A DNA stretch of 64,000 nt. It comes from Thermococcus paralvinellae. Lineage in GTDB: Archaea > Methanobacteriota_B > Thermococci > Thermococcales > Thermococcaceae. The DNA lies in contig NZ_CP006965.1 of the NCBI RefSeq assembly GCF_000517445.1, positions 1,836,681 through 1,900,680 on the forward strand, read 5' to 3'. The notes beneath the pieces are model-generated. The model did no database searches, was not told where the DNA came from, and worked only from the letters and a program-made list of their open reading frames with translations. Positions 50,472-60,023 of this stretch are shown here, one piece after another (within the stretch, counting starts at the first letter, position 1; every line of letters begins with the position of its first letter). A program made the position numbers and the translations under genes.

Positions 50472-51919
50472 GGAGAGGTCAAATCTTATCCTTAGACGCT
50501 TTACTTTCGCTTGTAATTGTTGTCATGGTTATTGGTGTGGTTATAAATGCAAATGACATGATAAAAGCTGGTATTACAAATTTAGTTGAGTGGTATGATA
50601 AGACTAACATAGCAAATAACATGCTCGATATTCTGACGAAAAGTCCGGGGTATCCAAGAGATTGGGAGAAAAATGTAACAGCGGTCAAGGTTGTTGGACT
50701 AAGGAGTACTGAATATTCTTATGCTCTGGATTATGATAAGCTTATGAAGTTAAATTCATCAATAAATGTTGTCAACGTCAAAAATAGTCTTGTAAACTTG
50801 AGCGGAGGGAGAGACTTTCAGCTGGAGTTTTACCTAACGACAAAGAATGTTAGTGTCAGTGGAAATTTTCCAGAAATAATTAATGTAGTTCTGGAGAGTT
50901 CTTCTGGTTCTGGAGGAGTTAACTTAAAAATAGATGGAGGGAATGACAGAACCTTTAATGTTAAATGGGTCATTCTTAATAAGAAAGGAAGGGTTTATGA
51001 AAATGAGGATATATGTAACCTCGTACGAGGTGTAAACGTGGATTTGGCAGTTGGGGATATTCTGAGCTTAGAAACAAGTGAAACGATCTATGTATCTGCA
51101 ATAAGACAGGGAGGTCAAGCGAGCTATACCCTACCTCCAGGCACTATAGTAACGATTGAGATATTGAATGTTGATATCGGTCAAGGGAGTAATATTGAAG
51201 TAAATTATGGTGGAGGTTCATGCCCCTACGAGTTTAAGATTGTTGGTCAAGGCAATGTCAGAGTTAAATTCCAAGCTGAAATCTTGGAAGATTTATCAAT
51301 CTCGTCACAATTTATATATCCCACTAATTCATCAGAGCCAACTTTTAACTTTGCAATAATTAATGGAACTGTTGTTAATAGTATTGATACTATTATTAAG
51401 TCCAAAAAAGCTTCACCTTGGATTGAATACCAAGAGAGAAGGTTTGTAGTTGCAAAGCTGATTTATAGTAAGACTATACAAATAATGCAAAACCAAAAGA
51501 GAGAGCTCATAGTTGGGAAACTTAAGCAGAATATTCCTAGCTATGCTTATCTTGAGATTGAAGTTCCTCAAGAGGCAGGCAATGTGACATTTGTTATATT
51601 GGATGGTGAGACTCCAAAGGGATTATTGATCAAAAAAGATACACCCGACTCAAACATTACTGCAATTTTGGCTTGGAAAGAGGGAACACAGAACATTATA
51701 AAATTTTATGAGGGAAACATAACTACCGTTAGGATACCTTGGGGAGATATATTTAGTGAGTTTAATCCAGAAGATGGTGCAAAACCTGTGGAATTCTGGC
51801 TTTATGAAAATAACTTTAGTGGAAATGTGATTTTGAGGGATCGAGGCAATATCGGTTTGCTCTTAGAACCGAAGTTTGAACCGATTCTAATAAAGCTCTG
51901 GGTGTGGGATGACAGATGA
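50468..51919 (+). CDS. large prepilin-like surface protein 4
   Basis: A 483-residue protein that starts MRRG-QILSLDALLSL and then a hydrophobic helix, so the class III-type Q is kept but the spacing to the acidic residue changes (Q-I-L-S-L-D). The extracytoplasmic part is beta-rich with Asn-X-Ser/Thr sites and one short Cys pair (EDICNLV, GSCPYEF). Larger than usual pilins, so it may be a tip or branch subunit. ATGA overlaps on both sides. Confidence 0.7.
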   Translation: MRRGQILSLDALLSLVIVVMVIGVVINANDMIKAGITNLVEWYDKTNIANNMLDILTKSPGYPRDWEKNVTAVKVVGLRSTEYSYALDYDKLMKLNSSINVVNVKNSLVNLSGGRDFQLEFYLTTKNVSVSGNFPEIINVVLESSSGSGGVNLKIDGGNDRTFNVKWVILNKKGRVYENEDICNLVRGVNVDLAVGDILSLETSETIYVSAIRQGGQASYTLPPGTIVTIEILNVDIGQGSNIEVNYGGGSCPYEFKIVGQGNVRVKFQAEILEDLSISSQFIYPTNSSEPTFNFAIINGTVVNSIDTIIKSKKASPWIEYQERRFVVAKLIYSKTIQIMQNQKRELIVGKLKQNIPSYAYLEIEVPQEAGNVTFVILDGETPKGLLIKKDTPDSNITAILAWKEGTQNIIKFYEGNITTVRIPWGDIFSEFNPEDGAKPVEFWLYENNFSGNVILRDRGNIGLLLEPKFEPILIKLWVWDDR

Positions 51920-54084
51920 GGAGAGGCTTTGTATTTACCCTTGATGCATTGCTCTCATTGCTCCTAGTTATGATATTTGTGACGAGCATAGTTGCGATAG
52001 AAAGTAATACTCAAGTGTATACCACTTATATGAGAGAACAGAGCAAATACATAGCTGAAGACATTCTAACAACCCTTAGAACTGTATCTCTAAAGGACTT
52101 GGTTCCACCTCAGAAAATTGAAGAATGGCTTGCTGATGGGACATTAAACACTACCCTCGTTTCTCCAGATATGAGTCCTTTGGAAATAGTTGCCACATAT
52201 TGGGCTACTGAACCATTATATCCCTCTGCAGATTTGCGGCATAAAGCTGAAATAATCTTGGGTTATGTTCTAAATAGAACATTAAAGGGGTATAGTTATG
52301 AACTTATGATAAACAACTACACAAGTCCTTACCTGAGAAAAGTTGGGAGTAATTCCTCAAAAGTCCCCAATATCTCACCTGCAACATTAGTTTTAAGCGG
52401 CTATGCCTACAATCAGACGCCAAGAGGATATATGGTGAGAGCCTATTTGACGAAGTTAGGGAGCAAGGAAACGGAATATACCTATATTGGCATGTACTAT
52501 GAGGCACCTGGATGGACAATGACAGATTATTTGACAATTAAACAACCTATTCCTCATGAAGGTGCTTTACCATCGGATGCTAACATAACTGAAGTGCGTT
52601 GGTTGCCTCTTCCAAAATGGGCTAAAGTGGGAAGATATTACACCAAAATGCAGCTATATATAGATGGGGAGGGTGTTACTTGTGGTCAGTTTAGAGCGAA
52701 TCAATGGGTTGATGTGAAAAAATGGGAGGTGCTTATAGATAATGACCCCAACGATCCAAGAACATGCAATATGCTTGAAATAATTTTGAAACATTCAAAT
52801 CTGAAACAGCATGTCTTTGAAATTAGGATTTATAATCCCGCCGGTCTGTATAATCCAACATACTATACAGCCGGTATAGTTAACAACTTCATCTCAATTT
52901 CATATGTAACCTCCTCTTTCACTACATTTAAGTATCAGAAGATATTCTATTTTGACAATGTTACATCTTATCACTTGCCCCTATCCATTGGCAGGGCAAT
53001 ATTTATACCTGGAAACTTAACTTATATGAAAGTCCAATTGGCCTTTAAAAACCTTCCAAGTGATGTAAAACCTGTGCTGTATATCGATGGATACTACATC
53101 GGGATTGGGAAAGAAATTTCGTCGGGAGTATTTGTGTGGGACAATGCTACAATTTCAGCAAAAGCAGAGTATTCTGCACTTTCACAGACTTATCCATATA
53201 TAATAGTTACGGCTGGTGAGTCTATTAGAAATCTGGATCCTCCCTTACAGCTCGATGGTGAGAATTCATATGTTAAAATTGATTACATATTTAATCCAGT
53301 AATATTGACGCCCTACTCGATTGATCTCACAAAGCAGATAACATCCAGTGATATAACGGACTCATCAAATTGCAGATATGACTCAACATATGGAGTCACT
53401 CTGTGTAGGGATCTAACGTGGGGTTACTTTATCCATCAAAAAGTATCCCCTATATGGACGAAATTTCACTTTATAATTCTCCATGATATCAATGATCCAA
53501 ATACTCACATGACAGTAGAGATAAGCAATCCCAATATTACAGCAACTAAAATCTGGGATAACTCGGATAGCATTTCCTTTATAGGAATAAGTTCGCTAAC
53601 TAAAGATGTTAATGGTAATCCAATTGATCCCGTTTTTGCTCCCGGAACTAACTACATACATGCTTATACTGATACCGCGTACGAAATTGCAAAGGAGTTA
53701 TCTTCTGGTGAGTTCACGTATATAATCCAAGCTTATGCTGGCTATGGGGATGTATTTCCGAAACTCCTTAGAAGTGGATGCAATGGATACAATATAACAT
53801 ACTATTGGGGAAATCCTGAAAATCCAAAGGTGGGACATGTTCTCGCAGGGAGTGATCCATATTGCAGTGTTACTGCAGCAGACTTAATAGCTGGGAAAAG
53901 TATATACGCTGTCGATGATGCGATAGTAAGGTTGTTCAATAATCTTGGAGGAGATGGTACGAGTACGAACCCTCTACTGATTGAACTTCCGCCCAATGTT
54001 AATATAGAATTTGCCTCAATGGGAGAGATTCCCGGATTATCTAGACCAATAACAATTACATTGAGAGTATGGAGGGAGCAATAA
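51916..54084 (+). CDS. large prepilin-like surface protein 5
   Basis: A 722-residue protein starting MRRGFVFTLDALLSLLLVMIF: the basic start, acidic residue and hydrophobic helix of the class III type remain, but Gln is lost. The exported part has mixed beta content, several Cys (for example TCGQ, RTCNM, NCRYD, LCRD, GCNG, YCSV), consistent with disulfides, and Asn-X-Thr sites. It ends ITITLRVWREQ. Coupled by ATGA to the previous gene, and by 1 nt to the next. I recognise no enzymatic domain. Confidence 0.7.
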   Translation: MRRGFVFTLDALLSLLLVMIFVTSIVAIESNTQVYTTYMREQSKYIAEDILTTLRTVSLKDLVPPQKIEEWLADGTLNTTLVSPDMSPLEIVATYWATEPLYPSADLRHKAEIILGYVLNRTLKGYSYELMINNYTSPYLRKVGSNSSKVPNISPATLVLSGYAYNQTPRGYMVRAYLTKLGSKETEYTYIGMYYEAPGWTMTDYLTIKQPIPHEGALPSDANITEVRWLPLPKWAKVGRYYTKMQLYIDGEGVTCGQFRANQWVDVKKWEVLIDNDPNDPRTCNMLEIILKHSNLKQHVFEIRIYNPAGLYNPTYYTAGIVNNFISISYVTSSFTTFKYQKIFYFDNVTSYHLPLSIGRAIFIPGNLTYMKVQLAFKNLPSDVKPVLYIDGYYIGIGKEISSGVFVWDNATISAKAEYSALSQTYPYIIVTAGESIRNLDPPLQLDGENSYVKIDYIFNPVILTPYSIDLTKQITSSDITDSSNCRYDSTYGVTLCRDLTWGYFIHQKVSPIWTKFHFIILHDINDPNTHMTVEISNPNITATKIWDNSDSISFIGISSLTKDVNGNPIDPVFAPGTNYIHAYTDTAYEIAKELSSGEFTYIIQAYAGYGDVFPKLLRSGCNGYNITYYWGNPENPKVGHVLAGSDPYCSVTAADLIAGKSIYAVDDAIVRLFNNLGGDGTSTNPLLIELPPNVNIEFASMGEIPGLSRPITITLRVWREQ

Positions 54085-56474
54085 TGAGGAGGGGTTTTTT
54101 CCTGAATTCTGCAGTTTTACTGCTTTTAATTCCACTCCTCCTGCTTCTGGCTACCTATGAGGATGTTTCCTCCCAAGTTATTCAGGCTCAAAGTATAAGA
54201 ACTCAAGCTGAAAGAACGTATAGAGTTGTCTCTTATTTAGAGTTGGATTTTCAAAAAGCTTTAGAGATTTCAGGAAAAAGGGCAATTGTTGCTGTTGTTG
54301 ATTATGTTTCTGTTACTGGTAATTTTATATCTCCCACATACATGGTAAATAATACAATCAAGGATTTAGTTCTTGAAGGAAATTCCACGAGTTTATCAGG
54401 ATATAATTCAAACAGAGTTATGAGAGGGCAGTCACTAAGAGAATGGCTTATGAACATAACTGAGGAGCTTAATAAGCAGGGTTTTGAGGTTTCTCCAACT
54501 ATTGATGATATTCTAAATAGCATAGAGCTTACAGTTGCTCCTTTGGACTCTTTCAGAATAGTCATAAAAGCAAGAATACCAAATATAACTATCAAAGATG
54601 CTTCGGGAAGAATAGTGTATACAGGCTCAATACCGAGCAATGGGGGTTATATATACTCTATAGTCGATTTGCAAAATCTTGAGGATCCTCTGTTCTCAGC
54701 AATGACAGGAGGAAGATATCATAGATCTATCAGAGCCTGTCGGTATTCATTTCCAGAGATTTTAGAAAAGCCAATTAAAGTTTTGGAAGGCAATAGCAGT
54801 AGCACAGCTTCCCATGTAGTAGGAACTCTTTCGCAAACATTAGATACTGAAAAAATATTCTTTGGGGATTACTATCCTGGAGAAGGTGCTAAGGCTTATG
54901 TTTTATTGAATGAACCTGACCAAAATGTTACGGTGCCAATTGTTTTTAATACTACGTTAAATGGGGTAAGAACCTCCCCACTAAGTGTTTTCAATGAAAA
55001 TGATATGGGAGTTTTAGTGTTTGAAAATACGAGCGGAACAAGCGGTGGAACAGGAGCAACTGTGACTTGGTGTTCTCTGCTCGGGTATAGATTAAATCTA
55101 ACCATTCAAAATAATGTTGGCACAAACTTAGTGAACTTCCAAGTTCCAATCTATATTGATAGATTTCATTTGGATCTAATAACGCTAAACACCTTCTTTA
55201 GCACTGCTGATTCAGATAGAGATAATGTTCCAATACTAGAGATATATGATGAAAACTGTAATCCAATAAACTTTTGGGTGGAAAAGTGGGATACCTCTAA
55301 TCAACAAGCGGTTATATGGGTTAATGTTACAATTCCTGCGAACTCTCAGATAACTCTTGGAATTTATTTTGACTCTACGGGAACTGAAACTTTGGGAGAT
55401 CCAGATAAAGTATTTGATTTTTATGATGATTTTAGTGGTACCACATTGAATACTTCAAAATGGGAGCAATACAATGCACAAGTCTCAATTATTAACGGGG
55501 TGCTGAAAATTACAAATGCTTATGCTGGAATATATACAAAGAAGACTTTTAGTCCGCCGGTTATAATTGAGTTTAGGCAGAATATAAAAAACAGATGGGC
55601 CGAGTTATATATTGCTGTCAGACAAAACAATTACCCCTACGCTTGGGGTCCGTTGTGGTGGGTAAGAGCGAATTGGATACAGCCTGCGAGCTGGGCATAT
55701 TTAGACGATCATGATTGGGGGCTCTATTCTAATGTTATTGTAAACTTGCCAACAGGATGGCATGAGGGGACAATATACTGGTTTAGATATAACTCGGTAT
55801 TGGAATGGGATACTGGGGCAATAGCTTACAATCCATTTAACTTTTATCAAGACTACAATGGAGCAATTGCATTAGGAACATGGGATCGAAATCAAGAGTG
55901 GGATTGGATTAGAGTTCGCAAATATGCATCAACTCCTCCAACTGTCACAGTATCCCGGACTATAGAAACAAAACCTTCATCCACAGTGACGACTACAGCA
56001 ACAGTGACAAGTGCGAGAGCTTACGACATCCAACCGTTTATAAACTGCATTATGGATCAACGTTACTTTGGTATTTATAATGCTCCCTCTTTCTTTGAGC
56101 GCTTAGAGGGTAGTACTATAAACCATGATGAGTATGAGACACTAGCTCATCAAATTCAGGATGAATTAGGAATTAAATATGGAGATCAGTATTATCCGAT
56201 TGGATTAGTAAGCTTTATGATACCTCACGCAACTTATGATGAAAAGCTCTTTAACTTGTTCAATACATTGGGCATAGCTTTAGAAGAAGATCAAACAAGC
56301 TTTGACTATTATTTCCTCCAATACTATTTTGGGGGAGGATCTAAAGTTGTAGGGTATAGAGTTTATGGAATTTCAGACAGTCCAGATAGGAGTAGCGTTT
56401 ATTTCTTCTTAGATAATCAGACAGCTGTGGCTATATTTGGAGCGCAAGGGGCTCAGGATTTACTTCAGAGGTGA
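54084..56474 (+). CDS. large surface protein 6 with DUF2341/lectin-like region
   Basis: A 796-residue protein with MRRGFFLNSAVLLLLIPLLL at the start, the last and most eroded of the prepilin-like series. The first half is beta-rich. From about residue 325 there is a DUF2341-type segment (LNLTIQNNVGTNLVNFQVPIY, IWVNVTIPANSQITLGIYF) followed by a concanavalin-A-like region (FDFYDDFSGTTLNTSKW, WDRNQEWDWIRVRKY), then a Ser/Thr-rich linker near 630-650 and a C-terminal domain. These domains commonly bind carbohydrate at cell surfaces, so this is a candidate tip adhesin. ATG at 54084 overlaps the previous stop by 1 nt. Confidence 0.72.
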   Translation: MRRGFFLNSAVLLLLIPLLLLLATYEDVSSQVIQAQSIRTQAERTYRVVSYLELDFQKALEISGKRAIVAVVDYVSVTGNFISPTYMVNNTIKDLVLEGNSTSLSGYNSNRVMRGQSLREWLMNITEELNKQGFEVSPTIDDILNSIELTVAPLDSFRIVIKARIPNITIKDASGRIVYTGSIPSNGGYIYSIVDLQNLEDPLFSAMTGGRYHRSIRACRYSFPEILEKPIKVLEGNSSSTASHVVGTLSQTLDTEKIFFGDYYPGEGAKAYVLLNEPDQNVTVPIVFNTTLNGVRTSPLSVFNENDMGVLVFENTSGTSGGTGATVTWCSLLGYRLNLTIQNNVGTNLVNFQVPIYIDRFHLDLITLNTFFSTADSDRDNVPILEIYDENCNPINFWVEKWDTSNQQAVIWVNVTIPANSQITLGIYFDSTGTETLGDPDKVFDFYDDFSGTTLNTSKWEQYNAQVSIINGVLKITNAYAGIYTKKTFSPPVIIEFRQNIKNRWAELYIAVRQNNYPYAWGPLWWVRANWIQPASWAYLDDHDWGLYSNVIVNLPTGWHEGTIYWFRYNSVLEWDTGAIAYNPFNFYQDYNGAIALGTWDRNQEWDWIRVRKYASTPPTVTVSRTIETKPSSTVTTTATVTSARAYDIQPFINCIMDQRYFGIYNAPSFFERLEGSTINHDEYETLAHQIQDELGIKYGDQYYPIGLVSFMIPHATYDEKLFNLFNTLGIALEEDQTSFDYYFLQYYFGGGSKVVGYRVYGISDSPDRSSVYFFLDNQTAVAIFGAQGAQDLLQR

Positions 56475-56480
56475 AATAAA

Positions 56481-57248
56481 ATGAACGTTGAAGACGTATT
56501 CTACAGGATAGGTGGATTTGTAGAATCGGCATGGAAGAAGATAAAGGATTTTATAAATCCAAAATCTCAGGATAGTCCTCCTACTTTTGAATTTCTAAGA
56601 AAAATTGTAAAAAGAAAAGTTACAGTTCATGAATTATTAGTTCTAAAGCTTCAGTTAGCTTTTATCTCCTATTTGCTTCTATCCTTACTCCTCGTAGTTT
56701 TCTTGCCAAACGAGTTATATTTGGTTGCCTTAACGGCTGTGTATTTCATATATTTGAGAACAATATTCCGCAAGTATAGAGAATTCTTCATCGAGTATAG
56801 GCCGTATCAAATGTTCTATTACTCAATCAGCGTCATAGGCTTTCTAGCATTTTTTGGATACTCACTTTTGAAAAGATTTTCTTTAGGCATTCATTATTCG
56901 TTGGGTTATCTTGTTTTTGTTTCTGTTGTGGTTATCATGTTTAGGTTTTATTTCAAGTCCAAATACGGCAGAAACTGGACTTACGGTGTCATAGAGGAGA
57001 TTAAAGAAAATGTTGTGAAAATTAGTGTACACGATGACATAAGAGCGAACGTTAGGCCTGGTGAATACTGGGTTGATAAGGTTCCAGATGTGAAAATCGG
57101 AAGAGTAGTGAAAGTTTTAGTTGAGGAAAGAGCATTTAGAGGAGCTGTACCGACGAAAATAATTGAGGTTTACCTAAGTGACCAGCCTTCATCATCAAAG
57201 GCCTCAACGGAAGCAAAAAAAGAGAACGAAACTAACAGTAGCTTATAA
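56481..57248 (+). CDS. multi-TM membrane protein (possibly DUF2101)
   Basis: A 255-residue protein with four membrane segments between about residues 57 and 160 (LQLAFISYLLLSLLLVVFLP; LYLVALTAVYFIYL; MFYYSISVIGFLAFFGYSLL; YLVFVSVVVIMFRFYF) and a soluble C-terminal domain (VIEEIKENVVKISVHDDIRA) with a low-complexity end. Resembles, from memory, the DUF2101 family of Thermococcales. It lies 6 nt after the last surface-protein gene and is the final member of the block. Its 3' end overlaps a minus-strand gene by 79 nt. Confidence 0.68.
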   Translation: MNVEDVFYRIGGFVESAWKKIKDFINPKSQDSPPTFEFLRKIVKRKVTVHELLVLKLQLAFISYLLLSLLLVVFLPNELYLVALTAVYFIYLRTIFRKYREFFIEYRPYQMFYYSISVIGFLAFFGYSLLKRFSLGIHYSLGYLVFVSVVVIMFRFYFKSKYGRNWTYGVIEEIKENVVKISVHDDIRANVRPGEYWVDKVPDVKIGRVVKVLVEERAFRGAVPTKIIEVYLSDQPSSSKASTEAKKENETNSSL

Positions 57249-57463
57249 ATCCCAGTCCAAGGCTGTTTTTTGTAAGTCTTTGCAGAAAGCCACTCATCTT
57301 CTTTAATTCTCATTGGTTCCACAGAGTTAGTTGGTGGTCTTATTGATATTTCTGCACCCTTTTCATATATGGTGAAACCAAGTTCTTCTAAAATTGGCTT
57401 TATCACTTTTGTAGCTAGTTTCCTGTCTCTAAATTTTATTTTGTAGTAGATTGTATAACCCAT
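57170..57463 (-). CDS. small conserved protein with convergent overlap
   Basis: A 97-residue protein, MGYTIYYKIKFRDRKLATKV, then IKPILEELGFTIYEKGAEISI and PPTNSVEPM. It looks like a small ferredoxin-like fold family in Thermococcales, which I cannot name. The first 75 residues are outside any other gene; the C-terminal 26 overlap the previous gene by 79 nt on the other strand. TATA-like TTTTTAAGAG (about 57483-57493) lies only 20-30 nt upstream of the ATG, so leaderless translation is likely, and the inverted repeat at 57481-57497 covers it. Confidence 0.6.
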   Translation of the reverse strand: MGYTIYYKIKFRDRKLATKVIKPILEELGFTIYEKGAEISIRPPTNSVEPMRIKEDEWLSAKTYKKQPWTGIYKLLLVSFSFFASVEAFDDEGWSLR

Positions 57464-57480
57464 CTTTAGACCCTCATTAG

Positions 57481-57497
57481 TACTCTTAAAAAGAGTA
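57481..57497. promoter_or_regulatory. inverted repeat over the promoter of the 57170-57463 gene
   Basis: TACTCTT-AAA-AAGAGTA is a perfect 7-bp inverted repeat with a 3-nt spacer that coincides with the minus-strand TATA region of the small gene. It looks like a regulator-binding site. The outer TACT...AGTA resembles the TrmB motif but with 9 nt between, not 3, so I do not call it TrmB. Confidence 0.4.
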
Positions 57498-57547
57498 AGA
57501 ATGGAAACTTTAAAAAGTTTTCTATTTTACTATTGTGAATTAAAAAA

Positions 57548-58114
57548 TTAAAGCTCACCACAGAGCTTAGCAAAATTTCTGTAGATTTCGCTTCCTTTTT
57601 CTGTGTGTGCAACCTCTGGATGGAACTGAACTCCATAGATTGGCAGTTTTTTGTGCTTCATGGCTTCAACTTCACAGAACTCACTCTTAGCTAAAAGCCC
57701 AAAATACTTTGGCAGTTCTTTTACCTCATCCATGTGACTTTCCCATACCTTTAAACGTCTTGGCAAACCTTTAAAGATGTCATTTTCCTCTAAGATCTCG
57801 ACCTCAACTAAGCTGTACTCTGCTTTTTCTCCTCTCCCAACTTTTCCGCCAAAGTGCTTTGCTATTAACTGATGGCCGAGGCAAATTCCCAGAATGGGAA
57901 CATTGAAGTTTTCATAATTTTCGAGTATAGCTTCACAGTTACCTGTTCTTTCCAAGCTTGGTCCTCCTGAAAAAATTATCCCTTTTGGATTCATGGCTTT
58001 GATTTCTTCTAGAGATGTTGTATTTGGTATTATCTTTGCCTCAACGCCTAAATATCGTAAAGTTCTCCAAATTCTGTGAACGTATTGCCCGTGGTTGTCC
58101 ATTATAATTATCAT
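57548..58114 (-). CDS. guaAa: GMP synthase glutamine amidotransferase subunit (GuaAa)
   Basis: Provides ammonia from glutamine for GMP synthesis. The 188-residue class I amidotransferase has GICLGHQ (catalytic Cys78) and the C-terminal FHPEVAH (His, Glu) triad. In archaea it is separate from the ATP pyrophosphatase subunit, which is encoded 9 nt upstream. Confidence 0.95.
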   Translation of the reverse strand: MIIIMDNHGQYVHRIWRTLRYLGVEAKIIPNTTSLEEIKAMNPKGIIFSGGPSLERTGNCEAILENYENFNVPILGICLGHQLIAKHFGGKVGRGEKAEYSLVEVEILEENDIFKGLPRRLKVWESHMDEVKELPKYFGLLAKSEFCEVEAMKHKKLPIYGVQFHPEVAHTEKGSEIYRNFAKLCGEL

Positions 58115-58123
58115 CTTTATCCC

Positions 58124-59047
58124 TCACTCAAACTCTATCGTCGCAGGAGGTTTGTTTGTAATGTCGTATAAAACTCTCCCAACCTGCGGGATTTCGCTTG
58201 TAATCCTAAAAGCTATCCTCTGCAGAACTTCCCACGGAACGTTCATTGCGTTTGCAGTCATCCCATCTAAGCTCTCAACGATTCTAACAGCTATTGTCTC
58301 TTTGTAAGCCCTTATATCACCTTGAACTCCAACAGTCTTCACATTTAAGAGCACGGCAAAAGCCTGCCAAGGCTTTAGCTTAGCTTTTTCAACTTCTTCC
58401 TCTACTATGGCATTTGCCTCTCTAACGATTGCAACTTTTTCGGGAGTTACTTCACCGAGAACTCTAACAGCCAATCCTGGTCCTGGAAAAGGCATCCTAT
58501 TGTAGATTTTCTCTGGCAATCCGAGTTCCTTCGCTAATTCTCTTACTTCATCTTTATAGAGATCTCTTAAAGGTTCAATTAGCTTTAGATTTAATCTCTC
58601 TGGAAGGCCCCCAACGTTGTGGTGGCTCTTAATCTCCCCTTGACTCTCAATCCAGTCTGGAGCAATTGTTCCTTGAATCAAAAACTCTGCATTGATTTCC
58701 TTTGCAACTTCTTCAAAGACGTCAATGAAAGTCTTTCCAATTATCTTTCTTTTCTCTTCAGGATCAGTTACACCTTTTAATGCCTCAAAGAATCTATCTT
58801 GGGCATCAACGTAAATTAAATTTAGGCCAAATTCATCTCTAAAGGTTTTTATGACGAATTTTGGTTCTCCTTTTCTAAGAAATCCAGTATTTACGAATAC
58901 TGCATAGAGTTTATCCCCAATTGCTTTGTGAGCTAAGATGGCTGCTGTTGAGCTGTCAACTCCTCCGGATAATGCTATTATCGCCTTTCCATCTCCAACT
59001 TTCTCTCTAATCTCCTCAATCTTTTCTTCAATGAATTTTTCCCACAT
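58124..59047 (-). CDS. guaAb: GMP synthase ATP-PPase subunit (GuaAb)
   Basis: Adenylates XMP and aminates it to GMP using ammonia from the partner subunit. The 307-residue protein has the PP-loop [22 protein letters not shown], and the C-terminal dimerisation domain [21 protein letters not shown] at 59047 has GGTGAT four nt upstream; alternatives at 59056 and 59053 lie in that site. Order GuaAb-GuaAa on the minus strand. Confidence 0.95.
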   Translation of the reverse strand: MWEKFIEEKIEEIREKVGDGKAIIALSGGVDSSTAAILAHKAIGDKLYAVFVNTGFLRKGEPKFVIKTFRDEFGLNLIYVDAQDRFFEALKGVTDPEEKRKIIGKTFIDVFEEVAKEINAEFLIQGTIAPDWIESQGEIKSHHNVGGLPERLNLKLIEPLRDLYKDEVRELAKELGLPEKIYNRMPFPGPGLAVRVLGEVTPEKVAIVREANAIVEEEVEKAKLKPWQAFAVLLNVKTVGVQGDIRAYKETIAVRIVESLDGMTANAMNVPWEVLQRIAFRITSEIPQVGRVLYDITNKPPATIEFE

Positions 59048-59183
59048 GAGCATCACCTTTTCTTTTGCGTGGATTTCATAAATTTATAAATTTATGCCTA
59101 GATTGAGAAAGATATAAATATTAGTTAGGCATTTTTATGTTAAATATCAGAAAAAAGTCAGTGAAAATTGGGAAACAAAAACA

Positions 59184-59942
59184 TCATTTCTTAAGCTTCT
59201 CAAGTATCTCTAAGGCCGCCTTCCTTCCGCTCAGGAACATACCTCCGAATATTGGCCCCATTCTTGGCGCTCCAGCAACAGCATTGGCAGCCATTCCAGT
59301 GACGTATAAGCCTGGGTAAACCTCTTTGGTGTGCTCTACCGTGAGCTTCTCTCCCATCTCTGCCCACATCGCGCCCTCACCGGGAACCCTCTCTATTAAA
59401 CCTCTCTTCTCAAGGAGCTGGGTTATCTGTGCCCCATGACCTGCCGAATCAATCACAAACTTAGCTTCAACCGTAAGCGGGTCAACGTGAAGGCTTGTCA
59501 TTTTAACAGGCGTCCAGTTTATGACGATTCCAGCTACGCGGTTCTTCTTGATGACTAAATCCTCGACCTCTATCATGTTGAATATCTTTACTCCAGCCTT
59601 TACTGTCTTGCTCGCTATCGTTGTTGCCGCTTCAATAGCATCGGCAACATAATAACCCCTCTCAAATTCGTCATACCTTACTTCGAACTCGTCAAGTATT
59701 TCCTTAGCCTCCTCTTCTACTACTATTTTATTGAAACCCATGGCTCCACCCCATATTCCTCCGCCTGTGCTTAGCTTCTTCTCGAAGATTGCCACCTTTG
59801 CACCGCCTTTAACAAGATAATAGGCAGCAACCATTCCTGATGGACCAGCTCCAACTATAGCAACGTCGAGGTTTAAATGCTCCAAAAGCTCTCTGAAATA
59901 GGTTTCGATTATTGCCCTACTTATCACGACATCCTTCAGCAT
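59184..59942 (-). CDS. thiamine thiazole synthase Thi4 (archaeal His type)
   Basis: Makes the thiazole precursor adenosine diphospho-5-beta-ethyl-4-methylthiazole-2-carboxylate from NAD and glycine. The 252-residue protein has the Rossmann GAGPSG (31-36), FEKKLSTGGGIWGGAMGFN and GMFLSGRKAA. At the position where yeast Thi4 has its sacrificial Cys, there is His169 (SAGHGAQ), so this is the archaeal type that uses free sulfide catalytically. ATG at 59942 has GGGTGATG upstream. Diverges from thiC over an 81-nt gap. Confidence 0.9.
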   Translation of the reverse strand: MLKDVVISRAIIETYFRELLEHLNLDVAIVGAGPSGMVAAYYLVKGGAKVAIFEKKLSTGGGIWGGAMGFNKIVVEEEAKEILDEFEVRYDEFERGYYVADAIEAATTIASKTVKAGVKIFNMIEVEDLVIKKNRVAGIVINWTPVKMTSLHVDPLTVEAKFVIDSAGHGAQITQLLEKRGLIERVPGEGAMWAEMGEKLTVEHTKEVYPGLYVTGMAANAVAGAPRMGPIFGGMFLSGRKAALEILEKLKK

Positions 59943-60023
59943 CTTCATCACCCGAAAATTTCATAAAGGTCGGCTAAAACTTAGTATTGAAATTTAAAAA
60001 CCTTGTTATATGTGGTGGCGAAA
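59943..60023. promoter_or_regulatory. divergent thi4-thiC promoter region
   Basis: The 81-nt gap contains GAAATTTAAAAACC (about 59989-60002), a BRE/TATA-like element for thiC, and minus-strand CTTTATGAAA (near 59960-59969) for thi4. Two thiamine genes share one control region, so a common regulator is likely. I see no THI-box riboswitch. Confidence 0.45.

Noticed and set aside
59943-60023. Thiamine riboswitch between thi4 and thiC
   Set aside because: No CTGAGA or other THI-box signature is present in the 81-nt gap.
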